Source of the DNA: Synaphobranchus kaupii
Lineage: Eukaryota > Chordata > Actinopteri > Anguilliformes > Synaphobranchidae
Reading direction: 5' to 3'
Assembly: GCA_029718625.1 (NCBI GenBank)
Contig: CM056383.1
Span: 66,526,849-66,590,848, forward strand
Length of the DNA: 64,000 nucleotides
This document shows positions 21,534 through 32,513 of this stretch, piece by piece; position 1 is the stretch's first letter, and each line of letters starts with the position of its first letter. The translations under genes were made by a program, and so were the position numbers. The notes beneath the pieces were generated by a model that was not told where the DNA came from, did no database searches, and saw only the letters and a program-made list of their open reading frames with translations.

Positions 21534-23510
21534 AGATTACATTACATCATTTGGCAGACGCTTTTATCCAAAGCTACGTACAATAAGTGCATATTGAAGG
21601 TCATTGACGCGATTACAAAGCAAATCCGACAAAGCACAACTTTCTCACAGCGTAGGAGCTATCCCTAGTAATGAACATGTGTAGTACACACAGTCAGCGA
21701 TACATTCTGAATTAAAAATAACCAAAAACACAAGTAAATAGAAAACAAGCAAAAAAAAACAGGAAGCGAGTACTATAGAATGGCCCTATATAGGTATTTT
21801 AGTCGAGGTGGAGTCTGAAAGAGTGCGTTTTCAGACCACGACGAAAAACAGACAGTGTTTCAGCTGAGCGCAGCAGAGTGGGGAGTTCGTTCCACCACTG
21901 GGGAGCTAGGGTGGAAAAGCTCCGCAGTCGGGACGAGCGGGAGCCGTTAACATGGAGGGGGGGAAGTGCAAGTCGCCCTGTAGCAGCAGAGCGAAGTGGT
22001 CGAGCAGGAACGTAGTGCTGGATTAAGTCCTGGAGGTAGGAGCGGCCTGACCTTTTGGCTGCAGTGTAGGCCAGGGTCAGAACTTTGAACCTGATCCTGG
22101 CCATGACCAGCAGCCAGTGGAGTGACCTCAGCAGGGGGGTGACGTGCGAGAACTTCGGGAGGTTGAACACAAGCCGAGTAGCCGCGTTCTGGACCAGTTG
22201 TAGGGGCAGAATGGCGCAGGCTGGTAGGCTTGCGAGAAGGGAGTTGCAGTAGTCCAGGCGTGAGGTGACCATGGTCTGGACAAGAAGCTGGCCGGAGTAG
22301 GTGGCCAGGTACGGCCGAATCCTCCTGATGTTGTACAGGAGGAACCTGCAGGACCATGCCGTTGCCCTGATGTGTTCTTTGAAGTCCAGCTGGTCGTCCA
22401 GGACCACCCCCAGGTTCCTTGCAGAGCGGGAGGTGGTGACCATGGTTCCGTCGACGGTGATGGACAGGTCTAGGAGCGGGGAGGTCTTGTATGGCATGAA
22501 GAGCAGCTCAGTCTTGTCGAGGTTGAGCTTCAGGTGATGGCTAGACATCCACTCAGAGATGTCAGCCAGGCAAGCAGATATTCTTTCCTTTACCTGTGGG
22601 GTAGAGGGAGGGAAAGAGAGGAAGAGTTGAGTGTCATCAGCATAACTATGGTAAGAGAAGCCATGTGAATTAATAACCAAACCAAGAGACTTAGTGTAAA
22701 TGGAGAACAGCAGAGGACCCAGTACAGATCCCTGCGGGACTCCTGTAAAAAGTGGATGAGGTGCAGAGACAGAGCCCTTCCAGGAGACTTGGTAGGATCT
22801 ATCTGTGAGATAGGATGTAAACCAAGAGAGGGCAGTTCCAGAGATGCCCATCTCAGCCAGTGTGGAGATCAGGAGTTTGTGGTTGACCGTGTCGAACGCT
22901 GCAGACAGGTCAAGGAGAATCAGGACAGAGGAAAGGGAGGGGGCTCTGGCAGTGGCGAGTGCCTCGGTCACAGCCAGGAGCGCAGTTTCAGTGGAATGCC
23001 CGGTTCTGAAGCCGGACTGATGAGGGTCGAGCAGGTTGTTTTGTTGGAGAAAAACTGACAGTTGGTTAAGGGCAGCTCGTTCAAGAGCTTTGGACAGGAA
23101 GGGCAGGAGAGACACAGGACGATAGTTTCTAACATCAGAGGGGTCTAAGCTAGGTTTTTTAAGGAGTGGAGTAACACGGGCAGTTTTGAAAACAGCAGGA
23201 ACATAGCCACAGGTTAAGGAGGTGTTGATAATGGAGGAAAGATATGGAAGGACCTCACCACATATAGACTGGAGGACTGCTGACGGGATGGGGTCCAGTG
23301 GGCAGGTGGTTGCACGCTGGCACGTTACAAGTTGGAGTACATCTGTGTCCTCCAGAGTCTTAAAGGACGAAAATGTAGTGGTGGGTTCATTATGGGGCAT
23401 ATGGGGTGTCACCGGATGTGTGAAGGAGTTTCGGATCATGGCTACCTTCTCCTCAAAGTGGATCAGGAAGTCATCTGCAGAGAGGGAAGAGGGTGAGGGG
23501 GGTGGGTGGG
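21534..23510 (-). mobile_element. LINE-2 (L2 clade) retrotransposon, 5'-truncated
   Basis: On the - strand this runs from the RT region into a 3' end of ggataaaagcgtctgccaaa and tgatgtaatgtaat, the classic fish L2 terminus. It lies within the Tc1 transposase, between the codons for NPRVT and KDLQ. The apurinic-type endonuclease and any ORF1 are missing. The 3' end lacks a long poly(A), as is normal for L2. Confidence 0.9.
21799..23505 (-). pseudogene. L2 reverse transcriptase ORF, open but 5'-truncated
   Basis: About 565 codons are uninterrupted, with the first ATG at 23439 (546 aa). Visible RT blocks are NYRPVSLLPFLSKALE, LLDLSAAFDTVNHKLL, TGVPQGSVLGPLLFSIY and the catalytic SYADDTQLFL at roughly residues 265-275, then LNLDKTELLF and NLGVVLD. 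The C-terminal part continues to PQWWNELP. The upstream endonuclease is absent, so it cannot move autonomously, but the lack of stops points to a recent insertion. Confidence 0.9.
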
Positions 23511-23849
23511 TGTTACCCTTGGGTTCTTGGAGACATCCAGCTTTTGGGGTGAATTTGGAGGGATGGCCTGTCCTGTGTAGATTTCCGGTGATGTGGAATT
23601 TTCTCCATTTGGATATGATGCATACTTACTTTTTCCTCATGAGGAATTTGCATTTATGTTAATTTCAATTGCTTAAGTGATTCCAAAGTCTACTTTTTAG
23701 CATCATTTGTTGAATTAGTTTACCTTAATCAATATGGTTGAAAGTAAAATAAAATAATAACCACATATGTAAAAAAAAAAAAAAAAGGACTACCGTTTGA
23801 CAATGTAGACTACTTACTTTTTCACATGACTATGTAGTTTTTTGGTTGC

Positions 23850-24905
23850 ACGCGTGAACACAAACATGAGCTGGGTGATGGTATGAACTTGCTGGATTCA
23901 TTTTGTCACCAATTTAAGTATGGTCCCTCTTGATGTGACAACAGTGTATTGCTGCAGTACTAAATTAAAATTTATTTGCCTGATAAATCGTACCATACAC
24001 GAACTCTGGGATGGGGGGATACAATTTGGTTGCTCTGCTTGAAGTGCATAATCAATATAGTTTGACGGTGCGGACTGTTATGTTTTGATAAATCATGTGT
24101 AGCCGATATCTTGTTTAAGAATTAGTTTAAGAATGGTTAATTCAATACCTGGAAAAAAACCCATTTAGTCTGCCGGTACCTTATGGTTTTGAATGAACGT
24201 GGCAGTACTCGCATTCACCGACAGAGGGTACTCGGTCGTTGCCACACTCTACCTTTGCAATAAAGTTGGTTTCTAGCTGGGTTATGATCGGTTATGATTG
24301 GTTAAGGCCCCCAGTAGTCCACAGCGGTGAAACTTGAGGGAAAGTTTTTTTATCGGGGGAAAGGATGCTGGTGAGGTTGTTCTGATCTTATAGGAGAAGC
24401 GAGAGGAACGTTTCCATAGTAATTTTCTCATTGACCGCAGCAATTATATTTTATTTCTAAGAACACAGTCCTGTCCCGTATTTCGAGAATTAAAATAATT
24501 ATGTGTTGACTGATTTGAGTTAAGGAGGGAATGTACCCTGAAATAGGTCGCTACATACATTGGGCTATGGTTTAACGTAATAGGCTGTAACAGCAAGAGT
24601 AGGCTCATTGTTTTTTTTGTTTTTGTATATTTATATGGTGTTTTATTTGAAATCGTTGTCTGGACTTTGTATCTGCGTGCGAGCGTGTGAGTATGTTTTA
24701 AAGGTTATCTTGCTTGCTCTATTCTAACCAACTACAAGGCTGTCCGTATAGCTACCAACTGTGTTGCTCCTGAGGGTAAAACGCGACTGTTAACGTCCAA
24801 TATTACGCAGGTGTAACAACAATATTTTTCGAAACTTAAGTGACATTCTTAAAGGTATTTTAACTTAGGCTACTAAGTATTAATTTGACGCTTTTTTTAT
24901 GACAG
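23850..24905. other. Spacer upstream of fgfrl1 coding exon 1
   Basis: An AT-rich interval with no recognised repeat. The first fgfrl1 coding exon is preceded by a good acceptor (ctttttttatgacag, ending at 24905), so an untranslated exon and the promoter probably lie within or upstream of this interval. They could not be placed. Confidence 0.4.
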
Positions 24906-24938
24906 ATTCCAAGGGAAAACAGAAACATTTTCTATATA

Positions 24939-27890
24939 ATGGGGATGCTAAATGTCCACATAGCGATATTGATTCTGGCGTTATCAACTGAAGCGAGAGG
25001 TAAGTCAATTCAAATGTTTTTATTTGTGCGGTTATTTTTGTGTGTGTAGTCTATGTGTGTACTTTATTTAGGCTATTGAATACACAATTAGCATAGTTCT
25101 GGAAATAGAAGTCTGATTATACCCGATGCAGCGGACAGACCATCCCGTGGCGCACGCGCGCACTCCAGGGAATTGTAGTTTCTGAGCAAATTTTGACTGT
25201 TTAGTTTTATATGAACAGAATGGACACGGTCTCTGGAGTGAACCTCCAGTTGTAGACCACTTGAGGTGACTGATATAGGTGACGGTGAAGCGGTCTGCGT
25301 GCACAATGCTTCTCTTGTCTCGTTTTCTTCACTTTCGTTGCGCTTTTCGTACCTCTAGCTACTTCCCAGCAAACAGTGGACGTCCCAGGGACGTACCATT
25401 TTAGTCCCCTCAAGGTTATGATGTGACGTTCCCTAGTAATGTCCTAAAAACATTACTAGAACGTTATTAAAGTCCTAGGAAGGTCACTGTTTGGTTACAA
25501 TATGACATTTAATTTGAATTTTTCGGGACGTTCAAGCAACGTCCCTATCCGGCTATGATATGACGTTGTGCTCATAACATTCATGGGACATTCAGGGACG
25601 TTCCTGCAACGTCTGTTACTGGTTACAATATAACGTCTTATAATGAATGTCTGGGGGACGTTACTTGAACGTCCCGGGAACGTTCTCTGTGACGTCCACG
25701 TAACGTTGAGAAAACCCTACAAAAAGACGTCAAGGCGACGTCCTGATGACATTTCGAGACGTTCAGGGACGTTCCGGGGACTTAATTTTGTTAACTGGGT
25801 TGATGTTTCTTTATCGCAGCTCTGAAATGGCGAGTTTTGTTTGTAAAGTGAATTTTAATAACGGACAAACAACACTGGAGCTAGTACCACAAACGATACA
25901 CTTTCATGCTGTAGCTACTGGTAACGGGTGTCATGCAAAGTAGCGAACTAAATCATGTCCACATTTTCGCTGTCATTTATGTCATCCCCTAGAAAAGGAA
26001 TTAAATCATGTCCACATTTTCGCTACCGTTTACATATGTATCGCAATTGCGTGTATTATTAATGTGTAAATACAAAGCGAATGCATGTTCGCTGGAATCA
26101 AGGTTAGCCTATTTATCTTCTAGATTCATTCTAATGTTTTGGTAGCTTCATTGACAAGGGTAATGGTTTAATTGAAATAAATATTGATTTGAACTGTTAA
26201 TAAAAGGCGATACATTAATCCGTTTTAGTGGACTGACAGCTTGACAGGAGTAGCGAAACCAGAAGTTAATTAAAAAATTTAGATACGCGAAGGTGTAATT
26301 TAAGCCTAGTTTAGGGAAACTTTCATAGTGGAAAATGAACTGAGCAAATCCAAGGCTCCCCCCCCCCCCAAAAATGTTCATTTCAGGGATGGCAAAAACA
26401 GTTAAGTCGTGACCTCAAACAAAATATAGAGGTAGCCTAATAATTTCTCGTGAACTTTGCATACAAAAGGAAAATATTGATGTGCAGCGCGCTGGATCCT
26501 GAGCAGGAATTGGAGTGATGATGAGCCCTTTCCAGACAGTCATCGTGTTTCATTCAGAATTATTACCTCCATCGCACCCCCGGGATTCACATTGCCTATT
26601 GTCAACCGTGGCAAAAATCGCTTTTACTTATTGGATTATCTAATGAAAAACTGTGCTTACCAGAAATAGACACTGTGCAGTAGGCTATTTCCTGACAGAA
26701 CGCAAGTCGAAACGCGTCCAAGGGCAAACAAACAAGTCATTTCTTAGAATTTGTGCGGAAATTTAGGAGTGCATATACGTTTGTGTCTCCTGCCAAGTTG
26801 GAAAGCAGTTAACGTAAATCAAAGCGGAGCCTATGACACCTACTGGGCCTGTTGCGTAAATCAGGGAAGAATTCGGGTCGCTCTCAGACTGCCCTCTCGT
26901 CTCACCACCCTGCCGACTGCTAACGACAGGCACTGTAGTGTACTCTGAGTCATAGGAAATAAACAGCGGCATTACAAGCGCAAGGCCAGGTCAAACATTT
27001 TAAAAATGGTTTTGATACCGATTTAGAATTGAAACGTTGCAACAAGAAGCAGGAGATAAAGAAGCAGGGCACATAGCCTAATTGTCCTTTACATGCATTT
27101 TAACTTAACACTTTTCATAAAGGACAAATGCATAGCTTTTTGCAGTATTGTAAATGGCATGCACGTAGCCTACACTGTTATTACTTAACTAGATTAGCCA
27201 TCTTTAAGTGACATAGTTTTATTGAGTTAATTAGCACTCTGTATTAACCCACTGGCCAGCTCCTGACCTTTCCTAGGGGTGAACAGTCCATTGTCTTGTC
27301 TGTTTACTGAAGCACGCTCTGTTTGCACGTCTCTCACATTGCGTGTGTGTTTTTATGCAGCGGTGTGTGTGTGTGTGGGGAGCACACAATCCTTGGTCTA
27401 CTTGGATTGTTTTCTTCCTGTGTCCTTGTCTTTGTCATCCTGGGAATGGGAGAGTTGGGACTGAGACAGTTTGCTGCCCCGTGTTTTAGGATCGTAGTTC
27501 GAGGAGAGCCACATAGATGGGAGAGACCCACACATTGCCAGTTTGTGGGCTTGAGCCCCAAGTCTGACGTATTGCGCCGTACTTTGTCACTTTGCGCCTG
27601 ACTTTGCTAAACCTTTCCGTTAATTCCTTCATAATGCGCCGTGCAGTTGTTATCCCAAGGCAGGAAAGACTGGAATGTGCTGATTGAAAGCGCTGTAGAC
27701 TGGCGCGCTTGAGGGCTTCTATGACTCCACACGGGGTTAAGCCGCTATTGTAGACAGGACGCAGTGTTCTGATGCTTTCTCAAGGTACTTTTGGCGCTAA
27801 AATGTCCTGAACCTGAGGCAGGAAGAGCTGTGGTTCTGCTACTGTCAGAGTAAGTAAATCTAGTCAGCGTCGTGAGGAGTGATGTACGTG

Positions 27891-27941
<51 letters not shown>

Positions 27942-30900
27942 TTGTGTTTTCTCCACCTCAGTGGGCCTCCCATATGCTCTCAGTCTCCTGAGGAAAGAGC
28001 CCCCAATAAAGCTGATTTTACAGCTCTGTGTGTTTATACTGGCATAAGGGGAACAAACACGCTGTGGACACAATGTGTGCTGTTTATGCCCCCCCCCCTG
28101 CAGAGAAGCGCAAGCCTGCACTGGCCTGAGAGAGAGAGAGACAGAGAGAGGGAGAGGGGGAAGAAAGAGAGAGACAGACAGAGAGGGAGAAAGAGAGAGA
28201 GAGTCGTTGCAGGTAACTTCATCTAGAGGAGGGCCGCGTGGATATCTGGGCCACGGGGACGTCCGACACCCTCCAGGCCCAGATAAGGGGGCGAACAGCC
28301 AGTTTAGTGGAATGTTTTGGCTCCCTTTCCTTCCCTTAAGTGGTCAGATATTTCCTGCTCCTTGGTGTCTGCCCCGCCACGGCAAATCAGAAAATCAGCC
28401 GGCATCAAGAATGACCCCTCCTTTCTCCCTCCCTCCCTCCCTCCCTCCCTCCATTCCCTGCCGTGTGCTTTTCCAGACTTTAGGACTAGCCGTCCACAGT
28501 CACTGACTGGGGCAGCTGTACGCAGGCGGTCTGCCGGCACCGCCAAGCCGATTTTTTAAGCTCCCCGGCGAAGCAGACCGTATCCAAACTAATAAATAGG
28601 GAGCCGTTGCGATTTATGTACTCCACTCTCAGCGGAGCTCTCCAAAGCGAGGCGGGTAACGAGCCGCTACAGTGCCCGCCACATGTTTTGTTGTTGTTTT
28701 TTTTGTTTTTGTTTTTTTCTTCGTCTTTTTCTTCTCAAATGGCACTCGCATCAAAGCCTTGCCTGGTGATTTAAAATTGTAATCTTCTAACGTGTTTAGA
28801 GTAATCCTTCTCGGCGTTAAATGATACGTGATAACGAGCCGGAGTCGTGTCGAGCGTTCCGGACTGAAGTGCCCGACCCCGGTCCCCCCCCCCCGGAGAG
28901 TAGCAGGATAGCGAGAGTGCTCTCCGAGCCGCGAAGAGAGGATTAACGCTGCTCGACCACCCCACGGCCGCTAGTTTAAAGAGGACGGTTCCCTTCCCGG
29001 ACAGCGTTGCCCTCCTGGCCCGAGGTTGGCACAGCCAGTGAGCAAACAGCTCTTTAAGGCCTGGCGTAGCTGCGGTCTCTATCTCTCCGCTCTGTTTGCT
29101 GTTCTCGGCAGGTGTCAGGGCCTTGCGGTTCATTAGGCAGATAATGGGCCCCGGCGGGCCGGCCTCCTGCCCTTCACTTATCACCACCCCCGGCTGATTA
29201 TGGGAAGGATCTGGCCGGCCTCCACCCGCAATGCATGCTGGGAAGGAGTCCGTCACTTGGCCCGGCTTTTTATTTGGGAGAGTCGTCATGGAGATTGTCC
29301 ATAATGAGGCAGCAGAGTGCGGTCGGCATGGGTTGAGGTAGTCAGGGAGGGGGGGTGTATGGGTGGTAGTAGGTAGGCTATATGAGGAGAGCTGGATCTG
29401 GTATAATTGCAACTGTATTGCAGATTATCACAGATTTTGTTATATGCGTATATTTAATACGATATTATGAGCTACAACGGGATGCTCTTGGTACTTTATA
29501 CTTCTTAGTTACAGAATAAAGCTTTGCGATTCAACAGAACATGAACATTTAGCCAGGCTGATGCAATTCCTAAATAGCAGCAGTGATGTAATTCCTAAAT
29601 ACTGATTCATTTTCGTCAATCGTAATTGACGGATAGTTGGAGTTGAGAAAGCGCCAAATTTATACTGCACGTAAAAGCTTTCTGTGCAAAATCCCCCTTT
29701 GGCATCGAGTGAATCAAGAGCCCAGCGTGTTTTAGGCTTGAAAATGTGTGCGCTGTTAGCAGTCCTGAGTTAAAAGGCGTCCGTAATTGATGACAACAAT
29801 CATGATGTAGCACGGTAGGGTGTCTGCTCCCATCCCCAGCTGTCCTGAGTATGTTTTGGATGCTCTGGGGCTACTGGCCTGAAGGGAGTTTTATTGGAAT
29901 CACAGCAGGGTTCTTGCCCAAATGTGCACACGCAGTTTAACGGTATTAGGTGCCCATGTGCCTGGCAGAGAGAGACAGAGAGAGAGAGACAGAGCCGGGA
30001 GACAGAAAGGAGAGCTGTAACCTGAGTATTCACAGGCTCACAGCTTCCAACAGATAGGCTACCTGCCTCCCCCTATCCCGGATTTCACCACAGTGACACA
30101 CAGTGGGGAGGAACCGGCTGTCTGTGAGAAAGATGACATCACTTATCTGGAATATAAAGCAGGCCTTGTGCTGCTGATAACTTTGTTTTTTTTTGTTTTT
30201 TTTCTGTTTTCCGACTCATCTCGCTTTTTTTTTTTTTGATAAGGAAGAAGATTCCCTTGTTTGTTTTGTGGTCGAACCCACTGTAGAGGTGAACGTTGCC
30301 ATGTTGGAAATTTCCCCCTAGTTTATCAGAACCGCACACCCGCCTGGATATTTGTATATTTTTTTACCATAAAGGGAAACGAGTTGAGGGATCATATTTT
30401 AGTGTTACGAGCTGGCGCGAACGTACATCACCTGCGGCCTCCAGCACGTTGCGTTTGTGTATTTCTCTTGCCGTTTCACGGTTCAGTTCTTTCTCGTTCC
30501 GTGTATTCCATCTTTCAACCGAGTAACGGATAACTTGGCAGGCGCGGAACGACTGTGTGTGTGTTCTCTGGCGTTGTAAATATACTTGTAGTTAAGGCAC
30601 ATGTGTTTTCTGTGGAAGAGAGCCTGGCCGTAAGGTTTAAATATGGCCGTTTCTCATGATGACGGATCCCGTGGCGTGTGGAGAACCTCATGGCGCGGAG
30701 CGCACACCTGTCAATAGAGACATTAGTGTCACATTAGGCTTTTCCCTGCCTGCTCAATCCAGCAACATTTTGTGATGTGGTTGTAGACCGGACGGCCTTC
30801 TCTCAGCTCTCTCCGTGCTCTGTGTATGCGTCTGTGTGTTTGCGTGCATGTATGTGCTTGAACATGCACACATGTGCATGCTTGCCTGTGTTATCCTGCC

Positions 30901-31011
30901 TGGGGGAAATCAAGATGGCACGCTACCAACTGTTTAGTCCTCCTTGCACATCGGTATTCTTTGCAGCTAACATCACACCAGATTTTTGTGATCACCCATG
31001 GTCCTCTCTTT

Positions 31012-31075
<64 letters not shown>

Positions 31076-32195
31076 TTTTTTGTTCTGAAATGCAACTCCT
31101 TTGTTGTTGTGATCACCCCGATAAAAGAGTGTGCTTTGAAGCGGGAACGAGAGAACGGAGCCCAGTTTCCCGGTAGAGACCAGCTGCTTTTTAGCAAAAA
31201 CGGCGGTAATGAGCTGCGTTTGGCTGGAACGCCGCCGCTCAAACGCCGCTGTTTGAAAAGCGTCTGTATTTATAGGAGGAGACGTTAAAACACAAAGGAA
31301 ACCAGCTTCTCTCTTTAAGTTTTACCACAGCTTGGTTTGACATTCCTGTAAATAAATTTTAAAAAACGGTAAATAAATAAATAAATGTTTTTTTTTTTGT
31401 TGTTTTTTGTTTTTTAAAGAACCGGCTCCACAAGGTCAGGGACATGTCATCGTCAGTATGTTCTTGTGCACTTTACCTATCAGACCTGACAGACACTGTG
31501 TTTGCACAGGTGGAAGATGGTCCGATGGAGTGAATGAGAGAGGTCACCAGCCATTGTTCCTGGCTCTCCCATTGGTGGAGCCTGCATTGCACACATGGGC
31601 CAAGGGTTCGACACGGCCAATTTATCCTGTATGCGACCCTCCTGCTTCTAATGTGCAAGGCTTTGTGGGAGCCCCCTTTGTGTCCCTGTTAAAGCCGGAT
31701 TATGGGCTGTTTAACCAGAGGGATTACAGGACGGTGTCCTTCACCCAACGCCACCCCTGTCAGCCTCGGGGGGAAAAAAGGTGCACTTCGCTTTTTAAAA
31801 TGTTGCTTTTAAAGAGCCCTGAATAGCTCGTTCTGTGCATTTGTTCCATTGACTTGGAGCACAGCACAGGGTTTTTTTTTTTTCTCTTTCTTAAATCCTG
31901 CGGCTTTCTCAGAACACAGACATTCCAGGCATCTACACGGGACCTGGGTTTTAATGGAAGGGCCTCTGTGCTGCCTTTTATCCTCAGAGAGCTGCACATT
32001 GAATAGCCACCTAACTGTGGGAGCCCACTGCTTTCTGCCTGACTTGTCTCTGTAGTCGAGAGACCACGGGGTCGATCGGTTTGTGTGTGTGTCTGTTTCT
32101 GTGTGTATGTGTGTGCATGTGTATGCGTGCGTGTGCATGTGTGTGTGCACGTGTGTCTCTGCGTGTGTGTGTGTATGTGTCTGTGTGTGTGTGTC

Positions 32196-32271
<76 letters not shown>

Positions 32272-32323
32272 TCTGTATGTCTGTTTCTGTGTGTGTGTAC
32301 GCGTGTGTGTGTTTGTATGTGTG

Positions 32324-32360
<37 letters not shown>

Positions 32361-32474
32361 GTATGTGTGTGTGAGCACGTGTGTCTCTGCGTGTGTGTAT
32401 GTGTCTGTGTGTGTGTGTATGTGTCTGTGTGTGTGTTTGTGTATATGTCTGTTTCTGTGTGTGTGTAGTAGCAT

Positions 32475-32513
<39 letters not shown>

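Larger units (their letters stand above)
20713..23840 (-). mobile_element. Tc1-like transposon, degraded, interrupted by a LINE-2
   Basis: The - strand encodes Tc1 transposase fragments on both sides of the LINE: an N-terminal helix-turn-helix part at about 23515-23600 (GHPSKFTP, KNPRVT) and the DDE part at about 20880-21530 (DLQTSL, VHESTIRN, ENVLWTDESK, GGVMVWGCFA). Frameshifts near 21200 and 21030 disable it. Terminal motifs containing gtgaaaaagt occur near 20723 and, inverted, near 23825. A second related motif about 200 bp inside the right end suggests the IR/DR arrangement seen in Sleeping Beauty-type elements. Without the LINE the element is about 1.15 kb. Confidence 0.8.

Noticed and set aside
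21947..23060. Other open frames overlapping the L2 element on both strands
   Set aside because: They are out-of-frame shadows of the reverse transcriptase ORF.
28770..29412. 213-codon open frame on the - strand in fgfrl1 intron 1
   Set aside because: Low-complexity, no recognisable domain, no splice or promoter context; GC-rich DNA gives long chance frames.
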